Shown here one piece after another: positions 28,644 through 37,370 of a DNA stretch of 64,000 bases. How positions within the stretch are numbered: the first letter of the stretch is position 1; each line of letters starts with the position of its first letter. Under the pieces are notes generated by a model that was given only the letters and a program-made list of their open reading frames with translations, was not told the origin of the DNA and searched no databases. The position numbers were made by a program, and so were the translations under genes. Origin of the DNA: Niallia circulans NBRC 13626 (GTDB taxonomy: Bacteria; Bacillota; Bacilli; Bacillales; Cytobacillaceae); NCBI RefSeq assembly GCF_001591585.1, contig NZ_BCVE01000003.1:186001-250000 (forward strand). The letters run 5' to 3'.

Positions 28644-28905
28644 TGACTACACCTCTTTCCATATATCGGGCAAAAGCAATCGTTCCAATAAACGACAAAA
28701 TTCCAATTAATAAAATCACCTCAAAAAAACCTGTATTCCGAAGCAGAACGGAAAAAATCGCTACTCCTGCAATTAGATTGATTCCTAAACTATCTAATGC
28801 CTGTATTCTATCAGGTGCTGACGGTCCTTTGATAAGACGATATATTGTTGCAAGAATAGATATAATCAGTAAAATTAACGATCCAACCAATAATTGATCA
28901 ATCAT
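28621..28905 (-). CDS. mrpF: Mrp antiporter subunit F
   Basis: A small subunit of 94 residues with three membrane helices. The typical RLIKGPSAPDRIQALDSLGI segment lies between helices 1 and 2. It overlaps mrpE at its start and mrpG at its end, the tight packing usual for this operon. Confidence 0.94.
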   Translation of the reverse strand: MIDQLLVGSLILLIISILATIYRLIKGPSAPDRIQALDSLGINLIAGVAIFSVLLRNTGFFEVILLIGILSFIGTIAFARYMERGVVIERKQSD

Positions 28906-29380
28906 AGCGAGTCACCCTCTTTATGGCCATTTCGAATTTTTCCTTTGAACGAAAGATGGATTCCTTTTGTGCAGGGATATCCATTGCATGAATAAAGAAC
29001 TTTTTATTATCGGAAGTAACCTCTACTACAACAGAACCAGGAGTTAAATTCATTAATAGAGCTAGTAAGGAGACTTCCAATTCCCCCTCTAATTCCGTTT
29101 CTAACGAAAATATTCCTGGGGAAATATTTAATCTTGGCCTTGTTATCTGCCTAATCACAACAACACTTGAGGTAAACAGCTGCTCAATAAAAACAAAAAA
29201 TAACTTTACGACCGCAAAAAATGTTTCTAAATAAAATTTAGTTGGCAAATAGCGACGCAAGATAAATAAAACTAGTATACCGAACAAGTAACCAGTGAAA
29301 AATGTTAAGACATTCCATGTGTCCTGTAAAAACATCCAGATGATACCGATTAATAAGTTGATCAATATCTGCATAGGCAT
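28898..29380 (-). CDS. mrpE: Mrp antiporter subunit E
   Basis: A 160-residue subunit with two or three N-terminal membrane helices and a cytoplasmic C-terminal domain (SPGIFSLETELEGELEVSLLALLMN, PGSVVVEV). I start at ATG 29380 (MPMQILINLL), eight bases after AAGGGG; the open frame extends three codons further to a GTG too close to that site. MrpE is not needed for the proton pathway but supports assembly of the complex. Confidence 0.92.
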   Translation of the reverse strand: MPMQILINLLIGIIWMFLQDTWNVLTFFTGYLFGILVLFILRRYLPTKFYLETFFAVVKLFFVFIEQLFTSSVVVIRQITRPRLNISPGIFSLETELEGELEVSLLALLMNLTPGSVVVEVTSDNKKFFIHAMDIPAQKESIFRSKEKFEMAIKRVTRYD

Positions 29381-29420
29381 GGATACCACCCCTTTCTGTC
29401 TATTTACTACTTAAATTCCC

Positions 29421-30902
29421 TTAATTATTGCTTAAAACAGCTTTGACATAATAATTGGGGTCCATCAAGCCTTCAACTGCCAAATCTACATATTCATGAA
29501 TCCCTTCTGTCCCTATCCCTAATGCAATGGTTAAGAAAGTAAGGAAAGCTATTGGCAGCATTAATCCCTTCGTGGTCCCTTTTTCTTGTTCTAGTGTTAA
29601 ATCGGTATAGCCCCAAAACACAGCCATAAATACTTTCATAATAGAATAAAGGACAAATAAGCTGCTGATCAGTCCAAATGCACCTAACCAGTAATATCCT
29701 GCAGTAAAGGTACCCTCTGTAATAAATATTTTTCCTAAAAATCCACTTAGTGGAGGAATTCCTGATAAGGATAAAGCTGCAACAAAGAACATCCAGCCTA
29801 ATTGCGGGTGCAAACGAATCAATCCACTCATCTCATCTAATTTACTTGTTCCAGTCAGATGAATAATTGTGCCTCCCAGTAGAAAGATAAGTGCCTTAAT
29901 CACCATATCATGAATGAAATAGTAGATGGAACCAGTCATCCCCACTGTTGAGTACGTAGCAACACCCGCTAAAATAAACCCAACACCAATAACCACATTA
30001 TAGGTCATCACTTTATAGATATCTCTATAGGCTACAGCTCCAATTGCTCCAAGGGTCATTGTAATAGCTGCGAGAATTCCAATTAATAAATGGGTAATGT
30101 GAACTTCATGATAAAAAATCAAGGTAAACACTCGAATAATCGCATACATTCCTACCTTGGTTAACAGCGCAGCAAAGATAGCAGAAATCGCTGTTGGTGG
30201 TGCACTATAAGAGCCTGGTAGCCAGAAGAATAAAAACAATCCAGCTTTTAAGCTAAATACAATTAGGAATAAAATTGCTACCGTCGTCATAAGCCCGCCT
30301 TGACCAACCTCTGCAATACGGACAGATAAATGAGCAAAATTTAGCGTTCCCGTAATGGCGTATAAATAAGCAATTGCAACGAGAAACAGAAAGGATGAAA
30401 TAATATTTATCAGTATATATTTAATCGATTCTCTTAGCTGAACCCTTGTTCCTCCTAATGAAATCAGGACATATGAAGCAACAAGCATTACTTCAAAACA
30501 AACAAATAGGTTAAATATATCTCCTGTAAGGAAAGAACCGTTTACACCTGTTATCAAAACCAAGAATAACGGATAAAAATAATACTTCTCCAATTGTTCC
30601 CCAATCGAATGAAATGCGTACAGCAAACAGCAAAACCCAATAACACTCGTAACGAGAACAAGAATTGCTGCAAACATATCGGCAACCATACTTACACCAA
30701 ACGGCGCCTCCCATCCTCCTAATTGAATGGACTGAATCCCGTCTGTTTTAATTTGATCAATTAAAACACACGCCACAATAAAAACAGAAAAAACTGCTAC
30801 TAAGCTTAATATCCGATGAAGGATAACTTTATCTCGAAAAATAACCATGATCATCGCAAATACGATAGGAAGGATGATCGGCAAAATGACAATATTATTC
30901 AT
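29421..30902 (-). CDS. mrpD: Mrp antiporter subunit D
   Basis: A 493-residue subunit with about 14 membrane helices, homologous to the proton-translocating subunits of respiratory complex I (NuoM/N type). The conserved Glu in FVCFEVMLVASYVL and the Lys/His-bearing helices around FIHDMVIKALIFLLGG are present. The start is ATG 30902 (MNNIVILP), spaced eight bases from AAGGGG; an ATG two codons earlier is too close. It overlaps mrpC by eight bases. Confidence 0.94.
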   Translation of the reverse strand: MNNIVILPIILPIVFAMIMVIFRDKVILHRILSLVAVFSVFIVACVLIDQIKTDGIQSIQLGGWEAPFGVSMVADMFAAILVLVTSVIGFCCLLYAFHSIGEQLEKYYFYPLFLVLITGVNGSFLTGDIFNLFVCFEVMLVASYVLISLGGTRVQLRESIKYILINIISSFLFLVAIAYLYAITGTLNFAHLSVRIAEVGQGGLMTTVAILFLIVFSLKAGLFLFFWLPGSYSAPPTAISAIFAALLTKVGMYAIIRVFTLIFYHEVHITHLLIGILAAITMTLGAIGAVAYRDIYKVMTYNVVIGVGFILAGVATYSTVGMTGSIYYFIHDMVIKALIFLLGGTIIHLTGTSKLDEMSGLIRLHPQLGWMFFVAALSLSGIPPLSGFLGKIFITEGTFTAGYYWLGAFGLISSLFVLYSIMKVFMAVFWGYTDLTLEQEKGTTKGLMLPIAFLTFLTIALGIGTEGIHEYVDLAVEGLMDPNYYVKAVLSNN

Positions 30903-31233
30903 CCTCATTACCCCTTAATAAATCTGTATCATCGGTGCCTAGTACTTTATATGCTCTGTAGCTTAGTACTAAAAATAAAGCTGTTGTTGCAAAGTTTATG
31001 ACAATGGCCGTAAGCAGCAATGCCTGAGGCAGAGAATCTGCAAAAGTATGATCGGTTATACCTAAGAGAGGTGGCCCTCCCTTATTCAATCCACCCATTG
31101 TAATAATAAGCAAGTTTACACCGTGACCAAGAATAGATGTCCCTAAAATAATTCGTAATAATGTCTTTGTTAAAATAAGGTAGATTCCGATAGAGAATAA
31201 GACACCTACAAGAATAGACATTAACGTCTCCAT
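30895..31233 (-). CDS. mrpC: Mrp antiporter subunit C
   Basis: 112 residues and three membrane helices, homologous to complex I subunit NuoK. Membrane acidic/loop motif GHGVNLLIITMGGLNKGGPPL and helix ALLLTAIVINFATTALFLVL are present. Its ATG shares a base with the mrpB stop codon (TAATG), so translation is coupled. Confidence 0.94.
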   Translation of the reverse strand: METLMSILVGVLFSIGIYLILTKTLLRIILGTSILGHGVNLLIITMGGLNKGGPPLLGITDHTFADSLPQALLLTAIVINFATTALFLVLSYRAYKVLGTDDTDLLRGNEDE

Positions 31234-31658
31234 TATCGATCATCCCCTATTGTCATAATAATTGTTATGGCGGTCCCGATAACGGCAAGAGCCACACCCA
31301 CATCGAAAAGGACTGCAGTCGCCAACTCTGTTTTTCCGAAAATCGGCAGATCAAAGTATCCAAAGGCTTGGGTTAAAAATGCTTCCCCAAATATCATTCC
31401 CCCTACCCCTGTCAAAACAGCGATTAACACGCCAACTCCCGCTAATACTTTAAAGTCAACAGGAAGGTTCTTTCGTACGGATTCAATATCAAAGGTAAGA
31501 AAAAGCAGTATAATCGCTGCCGCAAAGGTAAGACCGCCAATAAATCCGCCACCTGGAAAATGGTGTCCAGAGACAAAAAGGTTGATCGCAAAGGTGAGGA
31601 TAATGACGACAGCAACCTTTGCAACACTTCGAATGATAATATCATTTGGTTCCTTCAT
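31233..31658 (-). CDS. mrpB: Mrp antiporter subunit B
   Basis: 141 residues, four membrane helices, with the family motif NLFVSGHHFPGGGFIGGLTFAAAI. It is homologous to the MnhB/NuoJ-like part of the complex. It starts 17 bases inside mrpA after GGGAGGAGA and ends sharing a base with mrpC. Confidence 0.94.
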   Translation of the reverse strand: MKEPNDIIIRSVAKVAVVIILTFAINLFVSGHHFPGGGFIGGLTFAAAIILLFLTFDIESVRKNLPVDFKVLAGVGVLIAVLTGVGGMIFGEAFLTQAFGYFDLPIFGKTELATAVLFDVGVALAVIGTAITIIMTIGDDR

Positions 31659-34059
31659 TCTTATCTCCTCCCACTAGTCTTACCTTTATTAACGTATAAA
31701 CGCCCAAACCTGCCACTGTAAGCACAAGAATCTCTAACATCGTGTCAATACCACGGAAATCTACCAAAATGGCGTTAACGATATTTTTTGCGCCGGCCAG
31801 TTTATAGGAGTTTTCATAATAGCTTGAAATAGAAGCAAATAGATGAGTTCCATTTGCAGATAGAGCAATCAGTGTAACGACTAGCCCTATGCCAATCGAA
31901 ATAATGGCATTAACCACTTTAAAAGGTACCCTGCTAATTTCTTTCTTTAATTGCGGCAGATGATAGAAGCACAGCAAGAATAATACAGTAGTTACCGTTT
32001 CTACTACTAATTGCGTAAGTGCTAAATCTGGAGCTCTAAAAAGAACAAAGAAAAATGAAACAAGAAATCCTAGCGCTCCAACCGCTACAATAGATGTAAT
32101 TCTCGATTTGGAGAACAGCACCGTGACAGAACTTACTATCATTGCAATTACTATTCCCATATCAAAGATAGTAATTGGTGAATCATGTGACATATCAAAT
32201 GTAAAACCATTAAATAGGAACAAGGATCCCCCAATGATTAAAATGATAAAGCCAAATATATAGACTAAATAATCACGTAAAAAGCCAGTCATATAAAAAT
32301 CAGTAATGGACTTGGAGAATTTCTCCAGATATTCCAAACCTAGATTATATAAATTACTTAATGTAAAGGCTTGTGGATATAAACGATAAATCTTATACCA
32401 TTTTCGTAAAAGTAAATATAGTATCGTGCCTAATCCCACCACACCAATCGTCATCCAAAGCTCTGTATTAAATCCATGGAAAGCACTAATTTTTTTCGAC
32501 TCGACCGTATGCGCAAGTGTTGGCAGCACGGCTGCAAATGCTGGTTTTAGCAAAAACTTCGAGACAACATTTGGAATAAAGAAGAAAAGAATAACAAGCG
32601 CACCTAGGATGATAGGCGAGAGTAACAAGCCAATCGGTGCCTCATGCACCACCTTATCTAGTTTTGGTGCTTTATTTTTCCCTCTAAATGTTTTAAAAAT
32701 TAATACCATGCAATAAACAAACGTTAATACACTAGCAATCCAAGCTATAATAGGAATAAAAATTCCAATATGCTGAAGATTAAATATTTCCATTTCCGAT
32801 GCTTGCACAACAGCGGTAAAGAACATTTCTTTACTTAGGAAACCATTAAATGGTGGAAGACCAGCCATCGAAAAACCGCCAATTACAGTAAGGGTAAAGG
32901 AAACTGGCATTAAGTGAATAAGCCCGCCAAGTCTCCGCAAATCCCGAGTACCGGTTTCATGGTCAATTATTCCTACGACCATAAATAAAGAGCCCTTAAA
33001 GGTGGAATGATTTACTAAGTGAAAAATCGCTGCAAAAATCGCTGTTGCATACAGCCCTGCTTCTTCTACAGCTAACCCTTTATACATTGCAGCAGAACCC
33101 AAGCCAAGCAGACTCATAATTAATCCTAATTGACTAATGGTTGAATACGCTAATAATGCTTTTAAATCTGTCTGCTTCACGGCATTAAAGGAGCCATATA
33201 GTAAAGTAAAAATGCCTATTCCTACAACAATCCAGAACCACTCCATCGTCCCGCCAAAAATAGGAGTTAGACGAGCAACTAAATAAATTCCTGCTTTAAC
33301 CATCGTTGCCGAATGTAAATAAGCACTGATTGGAGTCGGTGCTTCCATGGCATCAGGAAGCCAAATACTAAACGGAAATTGGGCAGACTTCGTAAATGCC
33401 CCTAGCAAAATGAGAATCATTGCTGGTATAAATAAAGCATGGCCTTGAATTAAATCAAGTTGAAGCAGCGTTTCTCTTATGCTGGTTGTATCTGCCATAA
33501 TAGAAAGCATAATCAAACCCGCCAGCATCGCAAGTCCGCCAAAAACAGTAATCAACATTGCCTTCTGTGCACCATATCTAGAACGGTCCCTTTCATACCA
33601 ATAAGCAATTAACAGAAAGGACGACACACTCGTAATTTCCCAAAAAACATACAAAACATAATAATTATCAGACAATACTAGCCCAAGCATCGCTCCCATA
33701 AATAACAATAAATATACATAGAAGTTATGCAACGCCTCGCGATGCTTTGATAAATAGAAAATAGAATATAAAATGACTAAACTTCCTATCCCAGCAATCA
33801 GCAATCCAAAAACTAAGCTAAGCCCATCTAAATAGGTTATAAAGTTAATACCGTAGGCTGGTATCCATTTAACCGCAGAAGTAAACACCTCTCCTTTTGC
33901 CACTTTTGGAATGTACGTCAACAGGTAGATAAAAATAAGAAATGGCACAAATAGTACAAACCAGCCAGTATGAATTCGCGGCGTCAGCCTTTTATAAATA
34001 AAAGGCACAATTAAGGCAAACATAAATGGAAACAATATCATAAAATGTAACCAAGTCAT
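31642..34059 (-). CDS. mrpA: Mrp antiporter subunit A
   Basis: Large subunit of 805 residues with about 20 membrane helices. The N-terminal two thirds resemble the complex I subunit NuoL, with WEITSVSSFLLIAYWYERD, the helix around PTPISAYLHSATMVKAGIYL and the HLVNHSTFKGSLFM motif. The C-terminal part carries the MrpA-specific extension (LALTQLVVETVTTVLFLLCF). The full complex exchanges Na+ for H+ and supports alkaline and salt tolerance. AGGAGG before the ATG marks it as the first gene of mrpABCDEFG. It diverges from a Usp-domain protein. Confidence 0.95.
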   Translation of the reverse strand: MTWLHFMILFPFMFALIVPFIYKRLTPRIHTGWFVLFVPFLIFIYLLTYIPKVAKGEVFTSAVKWIPAYGINFITYLDGLSLVFGLLIAGIGSLVILYSIFYLSKHREALHNFYVYLLLFMGAMLGLVLSDNYYVLYVFWEITSVSSFLLIAYWYERDRSRYGAQKAMLITVFGGLAMLAGLIMLSIMADTTSIRETLLQLDLIQGHALFIPAMILILLGAFTKSAQFPFSIWLPDAMEAPTPISAYLHSATMVKAGIYLVARLTPIFGGTMEWFWIVVGIGIFTLLYGSFNAVKQTDLKALLAYSTISQLGLIMSLLGLGSAAMYKGLAVEEAGLYATAIFAAIFHLVNHSTFKGSLFMVVGIIDHETGTRDLRRLGGLIHLMPVSFTLTVIGGFSMAGLPPFNGFLSKEMFFTAVVQASEMEIFNLQHIGIFIPIIAWIASVLTFVYCMVLIFKTFRGKNKAPKLDKVVHEAPIGLLLSPIILGALVILFFFIPNVVSKFLLKPAFAAVLPTLAHTVESKKISAFHGFNTELWMTIGVVGLGTILYLLLRKWYKIYRLYPQAFTLSNLYNLGLEYLEKFSKSITDFYMTGFLRDYLVYIFGFIILIIGGSLFLFNGFTFDMSHDSPITIFDMGIVIAMIVSSVTVLFSKSRITSIVAVGALGFLVSFFFVLFRAPDLALTQLVVETVTTVLFLLCFYHLPQLKKEISRVPFKVVNAIISIGIGLVVTLIALSANGTHLFASISSYYENSYKLAGAKNIVNAILVDFRGIDTMLEILVLTVAGLGVYTLIKVRLVGGDKNEGTK

Positions 34060-34199
34060 TTTTAATTTCCCTCCTTTAAATTGGTTCTATTTTGATGAAC
34101 TTAAGTCAAAAAGGTATTTATAATGGAAACGATGTCTAACCTTACTATTAGTAAAAGAATATAAATATATTTGTTCATTTGGATAATTTAAGAAATCCA

Positions 34200-34228
34200 T
34201 TGACTCATAAAGTAGCATACGTTATAGT
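34200..34228 (+). promoter_or_regulatory. SigmaA-type promoter of the Usp-domain gene
   Basis: TTGACT (34200-34205), 17 bases, TATAGT (34223-34228): one mismatch in each hexamer. I could not place a convincing promoter for mrpA on the other strand. Confidence 0.65.
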
Positions 34229-34290
34229 CATACATAGTTTATTATTAATGGTGTAAATCATTCACATCTATACCTGAGGTGAAAAAAATC

Positions 34291-34983
34291 ATGATAAATG
34301 GAAAAGAACGCATGGATGAAAGTATTCTCGTCTGCGTTTATTACGGTCCTAACGGTGAACGTCTTATACAACGAGGCTGTAAATTAGCTAATATGCTTGA
34401 TTGTCCACTCTATATTCTAACGGTTGATTCCAAACCGTTTGATGAGCTGGATGCAGAAAAGTCAAACTATATTTCTAGATGGAAAGAGTTAGCTGAACGT
34501 CATAGTGCGGATGCGTTTATCATTAAAGACAAGGAATCAAGACCAATCTCTAAGGTAATCGCAGAAGTAGCTAGAGAAAAAAACATCACCCAAATTGTTC
34601 TCGGTCAAACAGCGCAAAGTCGTTGGGAGCAGATTGCAAAAGGTTCGATTATTAATTCGTTATTACGTGAAATCCCATTTGTTGATCTTCATATCATTTC
34701 GGTCGCTCGTTTTTTGAAAAACCCTGAAGGTCAATATGAAAAAGGTGTACGTGCATATTTAGTAAAAGAACAAAATGGATACCGTCTAATTTTTAATCAT
34801 ACAAAGCAGGTAATGTATGAAGGGATTTTCTTTAAAGAACATGGTACGGATTTCAATAATGGTGTATTCAAATTTATGAAAGATCAAGAAACATTGCAAG
34901 TGCAAGTACATGAGGACATCGTTAACGAATTAACGAATGTTGACATCGATACGAACGCTAGTAACGATGATGATTATCTATAG
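34291..34983 (+). CDS. Stand-alone KdpD-type universal stress (Usp) domain protein
   Basis: A cytoplasmic 230-residue protein. Residues about 8-145 form a Usp fold (ILVCVYYGPNGERLIQRGCKLAN; the loop VLGQTAQSRWEQIAKGSIINSLLREI) that resembles the Usp domain inside KdpD potassium-sensor kinases more than ordinary UspA. The kinase, the membrane helices and the KdpD N-terminal domain are all missing. A C-terminal part (about 150-230) of unknown type ends in an acidic tail NASNDDDYL. GAGGTG before ATG 34291 fixes the start. It diverges from the Mrp operon, which hints at a role in cation homeostasis. KdpD Usp domains bind c-di-AMP in S. aureus; whether this one does is open. Confidence 0.75.
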   Translation: MINGKERMDESILVCVYYGPNGERLIQRGCKLANMLDCPLYILTVDSKPFDELDAEKSNYISRWKELAERHSADAFIIKDKESRPISKVIAEVAREKNITQIVLGQTAQSRWEQIAKGSIINSLLREIPFVDLHIISVARFLKNPEGQYEKGVRAYLVKEQNGYRLIFNHTKQVMYEGIFFKEHGTDFNNGVFKFMKDQETLQVQVHEDIVNELTNVDIDTNASNDDDYL

Positions 34984-34992
34984 GCCATTTAT

Positions 34993-35019
34993 ACTCCACC
35001 AAACTTGGTGGAGTTTTTT
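34993..35019 (+). terminator. Terminator of the Usp-domain gene
   Basis: A perfect 10-bp stem ACTCCACCAA/TTGGTGGAGT with a 2-base loop and a T6 tract. Confidence 0.9.
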
Positions 35020-35020
35020 A

Positions 35021-35578
35021 TTAAAGATTAACGTCCACTTTAACTAATCTCTTTTCGTGCTTTTCAATGCCTATATATTTTAATGTTTCCGAACGGGAAG
35101 TGTGATTGTATACATGCATCAATAAAGAAATAGCAATCCCCTTTCGATAGGCATGGTAGCCGAATGTTTTTCTCAAGGTATGCATTCCAATCTTCCCAGA
35201 AATTCCAACTAATTTTGCCGCTTTGTTTATAATCCGATAGGCCTGTTGACGAGTAATCGGTTGATTATTCTTCTGAGACTTAAAAAGAAATTCATCTTCT
35301 TCAAATTCATGTTCTTGCAAATATTTCTCCAATTCAGTATGCACTTTACTATTTAAATAGTATGCCTTCACTTCATCTGAATCACGAAGATACAAAAACT
35401 CCTTAATTCCCGACGCATCTCTTACATCCCGAACTTTTAATGCGAGTAAATCACTAACTCTTATTCCTGTATTAATACCTAATACAAAAAGGAGCAAGTC
35501 TCTTTGAGATTGTTTTCTTAATACTTCTTTAATCGCATTAATACTCTCAATTTCTTTTATAGGATCGACATATTCCAT
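35021..35578 (-). CDS. Minimal tyrosine recombinase (site-specific integrase)
   Basis: A 185-residue tyrosine recombinase consisting of little more than the catalytic domain. Active-site residues are R40 (GINTGIRVSDLLALK), H133 and R136 (MHTLRKTFGYH), H159 (NHTSRSETLKYIG) and nucleophile Y168. The N-terminal core-binding (SAM-like) domain of XerC/D and phage integrases is absent, so length is about 60% of normal. GGGAGG seven bases before ATG 35578 supports the start. No excisionase, attachment-site pair or mobile cargo is nearby. A cluster of GTTAC/GTAAC inverted repeats lies directly upstream. Confidence 0.88.
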   Translation of the reverse strand: MEYVDPIKEIESINAIKEVLRKQSQRDLLLFVLGINTGIRVSDLLALKVRDVRDASGIKEFLYLRDSDEVKAYYLNSKVHTELEKYLQEHEFEEDEFLFKSQKNNQPITRQQAYRIINKAAKLVGISGKIGMHTLRKTFGYHAYRKGIAISLLMHVYNHTSRSETLKYIGIEKHEKRLVKVDVNL

Positions 35579-35593
35579 CGGTTTGCCTCCCAA

Positions 35594-35636
35594 TAATGTT
35601 ACATAACTTTATGTTATCATCATTTAAGTAACATTA
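35594..35636. repeat. Inverted repeats upstream of the orphan recombinase
   Basis: TAATGTTAC (35594-35602) and GTAACATTA (35628-35636) are perfect reverse complements. Inside them ATAAC (35603-35607) and GTTAT (35613-35617) form a second pair. The arrangement could be an autoregulatory operator or a recombinase core site. Beyond it, up to the hisS terminator, the sequence shows no gene. Confidence 0.5.
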
Positions 35637-35848
35637 CAACGAATATCTACTATTAAATATTATTTCTTTTGTAGTATGCTTCTCTTGTGTGGAAATAATC
35701 TGTTATGAAGTTTTCTAGAGAATTTGCTTTTCTATGCTACCGGAAAGGTAATTTTTTTAACTTATATGAAAAGGAATATGGATATGTTTTTTCTTTTACC
35801 TTTTTTCTTGAAATGGGTTTTGACACCGCTTCTAATCCTGACAAACAT

Positions 35849-35880
35849 AAAAAGGCAGTAAATGTCTCCCATCTACTGCC
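35849..35880 (-). terminator. Terminator of hisS
   Basis: On the minus strand GGCAGTA/TACTGCC (35874-35880 with 35854-35860), followed by T5. Confidence 0.85.
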
Positions 35881-35889
35881 CCATCCTAC

Positions 35890-37167
35890 TTAATATTGAA
35901 AAGCTTCTAGCCATTCCTCTCCCGTTTCCATATCTCTCACTTTATACGTATTTCCATCTACCTCGTTTTCTCCTATTATAATGACCTTTTTGACACCTTC
36001 TTTATTTGCTTTATCTAAAGCTTTTGCCAGTTTTTTCTTTCCTAGTTCTAATTCCACTTTAAAACCGTGGTCTCGAAGCGCTTTTGCTGCTGATATAGCT
36101 TCCATCGGGCGACCAATTGGAATAATGTAGTAGTCTAGCCTTTCCGCTTCTAAATAGCTATTCTCTAATGAAAGAGCGGCAAAAATGACATCCAGCCCAA
36201 AAGAAATGCCTACTGTTGCATAAGTTTCTTGGGAACCAATTAGGCCTCCTATCGCGTTATCATATCTTCCGCCACTCCCGATGCTTGACTTTACGCTTTT
36301 ATCTGTTAAAAAAATTTCATATATCGTTCCTGTATAAATTTCAAGCCCTCGCGCAAGAAATGGGTTAAACAAACAACATGACTCAATTTCTAGCTGCTTT
36401 AAATATGCTTGTAATTCATTCCATTCTTCTAACCCCTGTTTGATAATCTCCTCTTTTTCTGCCAACTGTCGATACTCCTCTACAATACCGTCCAAGTCCT
36501 TTTGTAAAAAAGATTCTATAGCATCTATCGCCACTTGGTCTAATCCCGCCTCCCTTAGTTCTTCTTTTATTTTTTCTTTACTAATTTTCTCGATTTTATC
36601 TAAAATCAAAATCACACGGTTTACCATTTGACCTGTAATATTTAACTGACGGAGAAATCCAACTAATAATTTACGATTATTATATTGAATCGTCACGTCC
36701 ATCTTTAATCTTCTGAAAATATCTAATGCCATCATCATGAGCTCTGCTTCGGCCACTTGCGATTGAACACCTACAATATCCACATCACATTGTGTGAACT
36801 CCCGGTAACGGCCGGTCTTTATTGGTCCATCTCGAAAAACTTTGCCAATCTCGTAGCGTTTAAAAGGCATTTTTAATGTTGGATTCATTGCAACAACCTT
36901 CGCAAAAGGGATCGTTAAATCATATCGCAGCGCCAGCTCTCTTTTCCCCCGATCGGAAAGTGTATACATTTCTTCTAATATTTCTGCCCCGCCAGCGTAT
37001 TTAGAAGCAAGCAAGCTTTGATAATTTAGGATTGGTGTCTCTATCGGCTTGCAGCCATACTGAATGAATACATCTTCCATCGTTCTGCGGATCGTTCTTC
37101 TAATTCCTTCCTCTTCTGGCAAATAATCGAGTGTTCCCTTTACATTTTGATAATTCATCTTCTTCAT
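35890..37167 (-). CDS. hisS: Histidyl-tRNA synthetase, second (archaeal/eukaryotic-like) type
   Basis: A class II aminoacyl-tRNA synthetase charging tRNA-His, 425 residues. Motif 1 is near YGCKPIETPIL. The motif 2 region reads ALRYDLTIPFAKVVAM and GRYREFTQCDVDIVG. The histidine-binding loop RGLEIYTGTIYEIF and motif 3 IGSGGRYDN are intact, so it should be an active synthetase, not HisZ. A C-terminal anticodon-binding domain follows (YYIIPIG onward). The RYDLT form is typical of archaeal/eukaryotic HisRS; the usual bacterial form is LRPEGT. AGGAGG before ATG 37167 sets the start; the frame upstream runs through the leader terminator. It is preceded by a His-rich leader peptide. Confidence 0.93.
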   Translation of the reverse strand: MKKMNYQNVKGTLDYLPEEEGIRRTIRRTMEDVFIQYGCKPIETPILNYQSLLASKYAGGAEILEEMYTLSDRGKRELALRYDLTIPFAKVVAMNPTLKMPFKRYEIGKVFRDGPIKTGRYREFTQCDVDIVGVQSQVAEAELMMMALDIFRRLKMDVTIQYNNRKLLVGFLRQLNITGQMVNRVILILDKIEKISKEKIKEELREAGLDQVAIDAIESFLQKDLDGIVEEYRQLAEKEEIIKQGLEEWNELQAYLKQLEIESCCLFNPFLARGLEIYTGTIYEIFLTDKSVKSSIGSGGRYDNAIGGLIGSQETYATVGISFGLDVIFAALSLENSYLEAERLDYYIIPIGRPMEAISAAKALRDHGFKVELELGKKKLAKALDKANKEGVKKVIIIGENEVDGNTYKVRDMETGEEWLEAFQY

Positions 37168-37183
37168 TTTTTTAGCCTCCTGT

Positions 37184-37238
37184 TTAAAAATAAAAAACCG
37201 CCCTTGATTTAAGTAGTAAAACTTAATCAAATGCGGTT
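37184..37238 (-). terminator. Leader terminator (attenuator) upstream of hisS
   Basis: On the minus strand AACCGC...GCGGTT (37233-37238 with 37196-37201), extended by TTGATT/AATCAA and AAG/CTT pairing, ends in TTTTTT-A-TTTTT. It lies between the leader peptide and the hisS ribosome site, so readthrough is required for expression. Confidence 0.85.
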
Positions 37239-37248
37239 TCATGAGAAA

Positions 37249-37291
37249 TAGCCTTCCTATGTACGATTTTTAAATCGAAATAGCAAGACTA
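37249..37291 (-). promoter_or_regulatory. Hairpin directly after the His leader peptide
   Basis: Minus-strand RNA starting at the leader stop codon: TAGTCTT pairs with AAGGCTA (one G-U), CTAT with ATAG, and CGATTT with AAATCG around an AA loop. It is positioned where a stalled or released ribosome would disrupt it. Its role in the switch is inferred. Confidence 0.55.
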
Positions 37292-37345
37292 CTGTTTATG
37301 ATGATGTAATTGTGAAAGAAAGATACTAAGTGTGCGTTTAACCAT
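37289..37345 (-). CDS. Leader peptide with three consecutive His codons
   Basis: An 18-residue open frame, MVKRTLSIFLSQLHHHKQ, with GAGGTG six bases before its ATG and a TAG stop. The three CAT codons (37298-37306) sit four to six codons before the end, and histidine is the substrate of the synthetase encoded downstream. Length, position and terminator downstream match classical amino-acid attenuators such as the enteric his leader. It was too short for routine gene calling. Translation is inferred from the ribosome site. Confidence 0.75.
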   Translation of the reverse strand: MVKRTLSIFLSQLHHHKQ

Positions 37346-37370
37346 TTCCATCACCTCTTATTTTCCAAAT

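Noticed and set aside
37168-37242. N-terminal extension of HisRS from an in-frame ATG at 37242
   Set aside because: The extension would translate through the leader terminator and its T tract; the AGGAGG site precedes the internal ATG at 37167.
37168-37345. T-box riboswitch upstream of hisS
   Set aside because: The leader is too short and lacks the AGGGUGGNACCGCG sequence and a specifier stem; a His leader peptide explains the region better.
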